Assembly: GCF_003589595.1 (NCBI RefSeq)
Contig: NW_020654748.1
Coordinates: 5,912,338-5,976,337, forward strand
Direction of reading: 5' to 3'
DNA from: Hyposmocoma kahamanoa
Taxonomy: Eukaryota > Arthropoda > Insecta > Lepidoptera > Cosmopterigidae
DNA length: 64,000 bases
In this document: positions 56,286 to 64,000 of the stretch, piece after piece
How positions within the stretch are numbered: position 1 is the first letter of the stretch
Layout of the letters: every line of letters starts with the position of its first letter
Position numbers and translations under genes: made by a program
The notes under the pieces: generated by a model
The model's input: only the letters and a program-made list of their open reading frames with translations
Database searches by the model: none
Told to the model about the DNA's origin: nothing

Positions 56286-56847
56286 AATTTGAAAATTATC
56301 CGTTTAAATGTAATTTTAAGTGTTATGTGTATTTTTATAGGTGTATCTACATCTATGTATCATACCTACCTGCTAATGGTTATTATACCTGCCAATAGGT
56401 ATTAAAAAAAGCCTGAATTATAATGAATTCTGACTTGTGTACCGGCCTGCTAATTTGAATTTAGATTAGATAACTTGAATCTCAGTAGAGTAGAATGTAC
56501 GAATGGCTCTCATGGAACAAAATAAACAATTTACTTGGAAACTCTTCGTTCAGGTGTCTCTTTAATGTTATGCGGTGTAAAATTTATTCATACAAACTCA
56601 CAGAAATTGTATGTACAGTCTGTAAAACACACAAACATAAAATGGTAACAAAGTCACTGTAGTGTCGGTAATTGCAGTTTCTAAACCCAAAGAAAAGTAG
56701 ATTATTCAATCATTGTAGGTAAATCGCAGTCAATCAATAGATAAAAGCTTTATTCGCTTCAATGACATCAGGTACTTACGTACTAAAAACCATCGAAAAG
56801 CATTACTAATACTGTACGTATAAAATTATCAAAGTAATAAGGCGCAC

Positions 56848-56890
56848 GCACGCACGCGCGCACAAACGCACACTCCCACGCCCACATACT
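56848..56890 (+). repeat. Simple CA/CG repeat
   Basis: A run of cgcacgcacgcacgcgcgca followed by caaacgcacactc-like units. Confidence 0.7.
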
Positions 56891-56999
56891 CACGAACACA
56901 TTTCATTTTAGTCATGTTTTCCTAAAATTTCGTCCTGAATTCATAATTATACATTTATTGCCTTAAGTGGTACAGAAAAATGAAAAAGGTCATGATGGT

Positions 57000-57110
57000 T
57001 CTTGTTAGGTATTTGAGTTAAGGAAGAACGGGACCTGATTTGGACAGGCGAGTCGCTTACTATCAGGCTCACGACTATCGGTCCCGTCACTTAGTGTCAT
57101 AAAAAAAACC
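57000..57110 (+). repeat. Partial A-tailed retroposon family E copy
   Basis: It keeps the 3' end only: 'gcttactatcaggctcacga', 'ggtcccgtcacttagtgtcataaaaaaaa'. Confidence 0.5.
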
Positions 57111-57589
57111 GCCTGAGATAAGATTTTAATTACTTATTATGTTAGTTCTAACACAACCTCTATTTGTATGTGTATGTAATGTACTTTACATCATTTTTTT
57201 TAATTTATCACAACCAAAGCTTAAAAATAAAAACTAACAAGCCTCAAATAAAAACTCAATTCTGATAGTCGTGGTAGAGAAAAGGCGCTGGTATAAATGC
57301 TGTGGTTGCCTACGACACTGGTATTCTGCCAGGACCTTGTTAACAACGAGACGCGACTCATTAACTCAGATGGACGACTAGCTTTATGATTTTCTTCTTT
57401 ATTTACTTATTTAATATGGTACAATCACAGATACACAAATCAAATTTACTCAAAATAACATTACCGGCACAACCCTTAGCGATTTCAATCCACTTATAAT
57501 AATAATACGAAGTCATTCAATGTAAACAATAAATTACATAATAATACGCAGCCAAACAGCATAATAAAATACTAATAATAAATAAACCG

Positions 57590-57870
57590 ACCTTAAAATT
57601 TCTTGTATTTACGTCTATTTGCCAAGTTTATTGAAATCGGTTAAGGGAAAGTGCGCGAAACCGGGTTCATACCCTAGTTTGCTACCCTTAGAAGTAGAGT
57701 ATTTTGTTCGAATTTAAATGTTACTAATACTGAGGAAAATATCCTCTTTCCAACAAAAAAGAATCATCAAAATCGGTTCTCAAATAGGTCCGGAGTAATC
57801 TCGTAACATACTATAAAAAAAATGACAGGAGTTGAGAACCTCCTCCTTTCTAAGTCGGTTAATAAAATAC
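57590..57870 (+). repeat. Copy of the ttgccaagtttattg dispersed repeat
   Basis: It carries 'acgtctatttgccaagtttattgaaatcgg', 'gaatcatcaaaatcggttct' and the end 'tttctaagtcggttaataaa'. It matches 10840-11420 in order. Confidence 0.6.
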
Positions 57871-58059
57871 GAAAAATATAAAATGATTTAACTTTTAATA
57901 TAATACGTTAGTGATCATACAAATTAAAAGAAATTATAGACGCCGAAGACAACATTTAAAATTCTTTAAGCTTTGTGAAAATATATCAAAAACATTATTG
58001 AGTTTTTAGGTTTACGCGATTGCCATAGTTGATCTGGATATGGTTAATTGTAATCGTGA

Positions 58060-58145
58060 CCGCAAGACCTGTAAAGTACCCGAAACGTTGGTTTGTTTGA
58101 TAAAATAAAATCACGCAATTTGGATCCGAAATAGTATTTTATGCA
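58060..58145 (+). repeat. Copy of the ggtttgttt dispersed repeat
   Basis: It has 'gacctgtaaagtacccgaaa' then 'cgttggtttgtttgataaaa' and 'atttggatccgaaatagta'. Confidence 0.5.
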
Positions 58146-58939
58146 ATCGTTGCATAATGAGGGTTCTTAAAGTCGATTACCGTGTTTAGGTACCTAATAG
58201 GTACGAGATGTTAAGACTTGACTATGTAATGATTACATACAATATTTTTTTGTACGAGTAAATACAATAAAGAAACACAACAAATATTTATTTTGTTAAT
58301 AATCCACGACAACAAACTCAAATGAAAACCAAACAAACGCTACAATACAAAACACCAAAGCGATAATGGAAGTGGCCAAGTATAGCTTATATTTTAATCA
58401 ATATTTTTTTATATCTATAAAGATTTATGGCCCGGTTGAAAGATCTTTAGGTAAATCTTATCAATCAGAAGGCAGTAGAGCGTTTGAGTAACGTCATATT
58501 CGATATTTGAATTATCAAAAATACGACGTTCTTTTTTGAAAGTCATTATGGTTCGAACTACAATATTTTTCAGTTCAGTAGCGAGTACCATAGACAATGG
58601 GTATTCTATAGGTTAATAATTCCTATAGAGTATCTTCTTAATTAATTATCATTAACTGCGGCAAGGTTCGTTATTGTTAGGCGGTAATTGTTATATTAAA
58701 CCATTCATCACTTGAGATAGATTTCTTAACACGATAGTGCTTTTTATTTTCCTGTCAATATTTCAGAACGATTTCACGCTCCATGACTTTGGATCATGTT
58801 ACATCCGTGACCATGGGCCGTGAAAACGATCTGAAATGTCGGAAGAACAATAAAAAGTTATAGCGTGTTAAGAAACCAGCAACTGATGATAATTGTTTAG
58901 TGAAAAACAAACGAAAATAAAACTTAAAATGTATATATT
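58146..58939. other. Non-coding sequence
   Basis: No gene was recognised; frames of up to 60 codons show no familiar feature. Confidence 0.3.
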
Positions 58940-59110
58940 TGACGACCTCAGTGGTCGAGAGGTTTGCACACCAGTTTTCATGGTGTCGCTATCTCTGAGG
59001 TTCCGGGTTCGGTCCCCAGTTTTCTATATTGTCTAGGTTCTAGACGTTTGTAGTACCGTCGGTGCTCTGGGATGAGAGCAATGTTGTCTAATATCTAATA
59101 TTTAATAGTT
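58940..59110 (+). mobile_element. tRNA-derived SINE (family B)
   Basis: Head 'gacctcagtggtcgagaggt', B box 'gggttcggtccccag', then 'tctagacgtttgtagtaccg'. It is the fullest copy of this family in the window. Confidence 0.7.
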
Positions 59111-59654
59111 ATTTGTTATGCAAGGCTGCAAAGTTGTTGTTTGACGTGAGTGCTTGTATTGAAACCTGAGCAAGCGAAGGAGGCTAAGACTGATCCTGAG
59201 CGTAGCGAGGGTTTCAATCCACGAGACGCAAAACAACTTCACGAGCCGAGCGAATCACACAACTTTTCCTCCCACTATGTCGAGGAAAATGGTAGATGAA
59301 AGAACAACGTTGAAGTATGAGAAATCAGTTTAGTTCTTCGACGAATTAAAACAATTTATTACACAAAATTACTTATCGTTGTCAATAATAAAATAATAAA
59401 AATATACTAACTGATTTATATCACAAAAATACGACAAATCGCGTAGTTGAACGTGTCATTATGATTTTTTTTATCGAAAGAAAGAGTTAGGTACAACACA
59501 GTCCATAGTCAAGTTCGAATTTCAAAAGCCTTTTCCATGTTAGCGCGCATATTTCTAATGAGAAAGAAAACCTTTCCGAGCTATTGGGGTGAAAAATATA
59601 TTTAAACCTTGTAAGAGTCTGAGATGTTGAAACAAAAAATATATTGCGTTAACT

Positions 59655-59775
59655 TTTTACTTGAAATGAAACTATTTTTCCAGATTTCAATTGTGTATAT
59701 TTGTTTTTTCAAACAAACCGTCGTTTCGGGCCCTTTACAAGTCCCATTTTCACGGTTGACTGAGGTGGTACAGTC
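59655..59775 (-). repeat. Inverted copy of the ggtttgttt dispersed repeat
   Basis: It reads 'atgaaactatttttccagat', 'tttcaaacaaaccgtcgttt' and 'acaagtcccattttcacggt' on the plus strand. Confidence 0.55.
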
Positions 59776-60117
59776 GTTAACCAGTTATGTCTAATATTAA
59801 TGCAAACTAACCTATTTTTTCACTATAGTTAAAAAGTTATTAATTAATACCTTATTTTTAATTTTACAAAGAAACATTCCAATTTACGCTACATTATGTT
59901 TTACAAATTATTTTATTGAATGATTTTTTTATTAAGTTCATTCTATTATTAATTTATAATGGAATTAGAACAAATTAAAACATATTAATTAGTACTGCAG
60001 TCTTATGTCTGTTTGGGTTTTTTCATCAGAGGAAATACAGGATCCCAAACTGGTGGTACGGAGAAACCATCTTCCCTGTTGAAATTAGGATGTTTTTTAA
60101 TTTCAATGGCCTCTCGC

Positions 60118-60215
60118 AGCATCCTGTGTCGCTTATTTTGTTTTTTTCAAACAAACCGACTTTGTTTGAAAAAAACAAATATACGCGTTTTAAACCCGGA
60201 AAAATAGTTTCATTT
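60118..60215. repeat. Head-to-head copies of the ggtttgttt repeat
   Basis: 'ttttttcaaacaaaccgact' is followed at once by 'ttgtttgaaaaaaacaaata' and 'tttaaacccggaaaaatag', forming a near-palindrome. Confidence 0.6.
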
Positions 60216-60524
60216 CCTATCTTTACTTGAATTTTAATTAGAATTATTTGATTTGAGAGAACGCAACAGAAAATTAGTGTCGTTATTATTTATCTTTTAT
60301 CCTATTTTTGCTCAACGCTTTGTTATACCTCTAAAATACGAATTTTGTGAGTGAGAGGTAAAGAACCTTAAGTCCCAAAAAATAATTTTTACTACAGAGC
60401 GTTTTATAGAGAATTATTCTTAATTATGCATTCAAATTCAATTTTAGTGTCAAATAAAGTATATTAAATAGAAAATATACGACGATAAGATTTAATGCAT
60501 TTTACCATTGCGTGCTTTTTATCA

Positions 60525-60915
60525 CACCAAGTGACGGGACGAACAAGACACGACACGCCGACACGCTTACGCGACAGGCCTGTCCGACCAGCTGTAGTGC
60601 CGCTCAGAGGTTTCGAAGATCTGAGGGGCACTGAGGGTCGTATTCCAGAACTCTACTCAATGCTCAAGTCAGGATTTGAGCAGACTTGAGTATGATTTCA
60701 AGCACTGGAAATACGACCCTAATGGCAAGGACCAGATTATGATTTTCAGTGCCCACTGCAATACTCAAGTCCTGACTTGAGTATTGAGTAGAGTTCTAGA
60801 CTACGACCCTGACACTGCGCCCGTCACCCTAAAATGTAAGTCCCCAGACAACTCCCATGTGCTGTACTTTCACCAGAACCCTTACTCTTCAAAACCAGAA
60901 CGCAGTAATGCTAAT
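60525..60915 (-). repeat. A-tailed retroposon family E copy split by a foldback element
   Basis: The plus strand starts 'caccaagtgacgggacgaac' and resumes after the insertion as 'acactgcgcccgtcaccct', ending 'ccagaacgcagtaatgc'. The break matches the continuous sequence of other copies. Confidence 0.7.
60635..60809. mobile_element. Foldback element nested in a retroposon
   Basis: It runs from gggtcgtattccagaactct to the inverse agagttctagactacgaccc, flanked by TGA at both ends (60632-60634 and 60810-60812). It is the same family as the pair at 15398-15692. Confidence 0.75.
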
Positions 60916-61127
60916 AAGGTAATTATTTTTAGCATTCTAAAGAAATGTTTGTGAAAACATCCAAATTTCAAAACATGGATCTGGCCCTTTATCTCTGACT
61001 TACAGAAATTATTCAAATTAAACAAAACAAAATAAATCTATAACAAAAACATAATAAAAATGTTAAATACGAAAGTAGGTATGTAACAATGATAATGTGA
61101 ATGATTACGCGTGTCGTAACATACTTA

Positions 61128-61159
61128 GTACCATACTAAGCGTACACTTAGTATGGTAC
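61128..61159. repeat. Perfect 13-bp hairpin
   Basis: gtaccatactaag and its exact inverse are separated by six bases. Confidence 0.8.
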
Positions 61160-61549
61160 TTCCGAGCAATTAAATATCATCATAACAAAATAATTATACG
61201 TATATAACCTACTATGTAACTAAATACACTTAATACACTACAACAATAACATATACACATCAATTATGTTAATTAATCTTCTAGCGTAAAGGTCGTTATC
61301 AGATGTAGGCACATAATGGTACAAGTACATAGTTTGTGTGGCTATTGCAATATAAGGTTGCGGTCAAGAACGTGGGTTCTCGTCACACATTGTCTTAGAA
61401 CTTAATGTTCCCACAACAAGGGATTTATGTAGGGTGAATATCCACAACCGGATGTACGCAATTATACGCAGAAAGGACCTATATCAAAGAGTAATTTTCC
61501 GAGCTTAGTATTATATGACATGTCTTCCAATATCATTAGTTACAGGTCT

Positions 61550-61735
61550 AGATTCAGAACAACTAGAGCTCATTGTATTGGGAAGTACTGCCACCTTACC
61601 AATTTCTGCCGGAAAGCAGTAATGTGAGCATTACTGAGTTCCGGTTTTGAAGTGTGGTGGCGAAACAGGCACATGAGACTTGTCGACTTATGTCTCTGGG
61701 TGGCGGGCGCAGTGGCAGTGTTCCTCAGAACTTTG
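61550..61735 (+). repeat. A-tailed retroposon family E copy, 5' part
   Basis: It reads 'gggaagtactgccaccttacc', 'aagcagtaatgtgagcatta', 'cagtggcagtgttcctcag' and then breaks off. Confidence 0.6.
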
Positions 61736-61864
61736 CTAACTTTGTACCTAATATGGACATATTTTTCTTTACGTACTACAGAGAACCTGCTAAATAGTGA
61801 TTTTGAACTAAAGCCCTATATATCTACTAAATTCATATTTATCCCAAAATTTGCCTATCGCTTA

Positions 61865-62010
61865 GCGGTTTAACGAGTTGCAGCGCCGCCCGCTGCCCCG
61901 TCAGTCGCCATCGGGCCCTTGTCTACGTTGGTTCCGTGTGTTCTTATTTTGTACATAGTAATTTTGCGCGCGGATTGCGAGTCGCGAAGGGCGACCCCCC
62001 ACACCGTGAA
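61865..62010. other. GC- and CpG-rich patch in AT-rich intergenic DNA
   Basis: The stretch from 'gcagcgccgcccgctgcccc' to 'cgaagggcgacccccc' is far more GC-rich than its surroundings and does not match any repeat in the window. It could be an untranslated first exon or promoter of a gene lying to the right, but no frame or splice site proves this. Confidence 0.3.
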
Positions 62011-62869
62011 TTGATAAGCGTATTGTAAAAATTTGAAACAAATACGTAATTCCGTAAAAGGAAAGCTCTATAAAATATAGGGTTATTGTTTATGAACTCG
62101 AAACATCTTAATAGGTTGATTATTACTAATTACATGTTTCTTACTACGTTATGCCTTCTTATTGTTTTCTCGTTATTGCGGAACGGTTACACGATCCATG
62201 GTCACTGGTTAACAACCCGTATAAGAAGTCTGAAAGATATATAAGAATTCCTTGAGTCTCAAACATTTCGATTTTTTCAATAACGGCTAACACTTATTTG
62301 ATATTATGGTAATGATTACTTCGTAGCCTAATTTAAATAAATGAAAAGTAGAAACACGGTTAGGTAAACTATTATCCATTGATTTGTTTTCCAAATAAAT
62401 ACAATTATTGTTTATCTTTATATCTACAAAAGAAATGCGTAAAATTGTATTCAACTCAAACAATTGTAGTTTATTTTTAAATTTGATAGTTTCTACACAA
62501 AATGAGATATCATCATTTGTAGCTTACGTCGACTACTCCTCATGAAATATGGAAAAGTTTACCAATTGACCCACTTCGGGTGTAAGTAATTACGTTAATA
62601 CGCCGTATAGATATGATAATAATTATGATAAAACGACACTAGTCACATTATAACAAATTGATTGGACTATAATTACTCTGACGAACGGCTTGAAAGTGGA
62701 AAAATTTTTTTGTTTAAATAATGAGCTACAGAGACCTGCCACACTAGCGTCTTTCTAGCGTACCGTCTTGCCAACGTACGCGCAGTCTTCTCCCGTTCTT
62801 TCGATTTTGGCGAATATTACTAATTTGACAGTAATTTTATCACACTCTAAATAGTGCCTAAGTACACAT

Positions 62870-63040
62870 AAACGCGATACGACGTCGCGTCGTGCTACGA
62901 CGTAATATATGTAAGTGCCCTAAGGGCGTACGCGACGTCGTACCGTCTTTATATGTAAGAGCCCTTAGGGCATGGTACGACGTTGCGTCCTAAGGGCTCT
63001 TACATATAAACACGGCACGACGCGACGTTGTAAACCCTTA
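62870..63040. repeat. Multi-arm palindromic cluster of acgacgtcgcg motifs
   Basis: Direct and inverted copies of 'cgtacgacgt..cgt' alternate with 'gccctaagggc' and 'taagggctcttacatataa' and their inverses over 170 bp, so the region can fold in several ways. Confidence 0.65.
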
Positions 63041-63147
63041 CGTGGAGTATAGTTACAGTCTGTGAAAATATTATTGCATAGCGTTCTTACATGAAAGTAT
63101 TATAAATAAAACAGTTTTTTATTCTATGACTTTCAAGATTATAATAT

Positions 63148-63256
63148 TTGTGTGGTATACATTTATTTCTCTCATGAGTTTGGGTGTAATTTGTGGTTGT
63201 CTATGTGTGCCTCCACGGTACCCGCGATACAGTTTCCCTAGTGCGGGGCTATGTTA
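63148..63256 (+). mobile_element. Headless SINE (family A) fragment
   Basis: It has only the body, 'acatttatttctctcatgag' to 'agtgcggggctatgttag'; the tRNA-like head is missing. Confidence 0.7.
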
Positions 63257-63684
63257 GTATATATATAGTATCCCTAGCGATATAGTTTCCCTAGTGTGTC
63301 GCGCCACTCGCGCTAGTCGCGCTCAGTCGTGCTTGCCCAACAGAATTCAATCAAGCAATCCAATTAACGCTATACACAACATTTCACTACAAACAGTACT
63401 ATAATAGAGGGCTGTAGCTCAGGATGCGTTGCGAGAGGTACTTTTAATAATATAAAACCGGGATCATCTTAAAACTTTGGTTTATTTTACCATTTTACAT
63501 GTTTAGGGTTACAAATCAATAATCTTATTAATATTAATGTCAAGATCTTCTTATTTCATTTCTTCGAAAGCATTCTAAATACAAACTAACTCATTCAGCC
63601 AGCAATTCTACTCATAGAGTACAGCCTAGTCTACAGTACACAGTAACACCTAGAAAAATTTTAGTAGCAGTCTACTGCTACCTG

Positions 63685-63965
63685 GACAAGTACGTGGAAA
63701 GACCTGCCACCTTACCTATTTCTGCCGCCAAGCAGTAATGGTCACATTACTGTGTTCCAGTTGTGAAGGGTAATGGTGCCGATGAAATTACAGGCACATA
63801 AGACTTGTCAACTTATGTCTCAGGGTGACGGCCGCAGTGGCGGTGCCCCCAGATCTTTATGATTTAAAGCTCTGAGTAACACTGTAACTGTTATGGGCAG
63901 GCCTGTGGCTTACTACCAGGCTGACGACTTGTTCGTCCCGTCATTTGGTATTATACAAAAGAGAG
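63685..63965 (+). repeat. A-tailed retroposon family E, best full copy
   Basis: It runs from 'tactgctacctggacaagta' through 'cctgccaccttacctatttc', 'ttacaggcacataagacttg', 'cagatctttatgatttaaag' to 'cttgttcgtcccgtcatttggtattatacaaaa'. It gives the clearest orientation and 3' end of the family. Confidence 0.7.
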
Positions 63966-64000
63966 TAAACTGCTTATTTAAATATAATTAACAAATAAAT

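Noticed and set aside
58945..59020. Possible functional tRNA gene (plus)
   Set aside because: The tRNA-like head belongs to SINE family B, which also occurs at 17284 and 34086.

Overview
The window looks like nuclear DNA of an insect, most likely a moth or butterfly. It is AT-rich, its genes have many short exons with GT-AG introns, and it is crowded with tRNA-derived SINEs, A-tailed retroposons, a CR1/Jockey-type LINE fragment and many foldback or MITE-like inverted repeats of kinds common in Lepidoptera. The order is an inference from repeat style and protein resemblance; no search was run. I read exon boundaries by eye and checked them by reading-frame phase.

Genes occupy the first 43.5 kb. 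On the minus strand, 3310-4265 holds the 5' half of an ERAL1/Era-type mitochondrial GTPase; the rest was not found. It is divergent from a complete six-exon U2 snRNP A' (SNRPA1) gene at 4905-9794 (+). This converges on a complete six-exon kinase gene (17701 down to 10332, -) whose catalytic domain resembles NEK8 but which ends after 295 residues, without RCC1 repeats. The kinase is divergent from NDUFB7 (18168-19344, +), a complex I subunit. Next, in the same direction, is one very large gene (20529-43545, +). Joining 22 exons gives an unbroken 2,434-residue frame for a SNF2-family ATPase of the ARIP4/RAD54L2 type. It carries a Tyr/Asn/Pro/Gln-rich and charged insertion of about 570 residues between the two helicase lobes.

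From about 45.2 kb to the right end I see no convincing protein-coding gene. That part is a repeat graveyard: retroposon copies, SINEs, inverted-repeat elements, and a composite repeat with nested insertions that also occurs at 11.6-13.9 kb. Three elements are well delimited: a 228-bp MITE at 2329-2556 with a perfect 8-bp target duplication, a 1.7-kb hAT-like element at 11941-13657 with a one-mismatch 8-bp duplication, and a small foldback family flanked by TGA at 15.4 and 60.6 kb.

The genes are ordinary housekeeping and chromatin genes (mitoribosome GTPase, spliceosome, kinase, respiratory complex I, chromatin remodeller) and do not form an obvious pathway. I found no clear new multi-gene system. 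The most noteworthy items are the large insertion in the ARIP4-like protein, a possible frame-shifting cassette exon in that gene, the RCC1-less NEK8-type kinase, and a template-switch-like duplication of the kinase 3' end.
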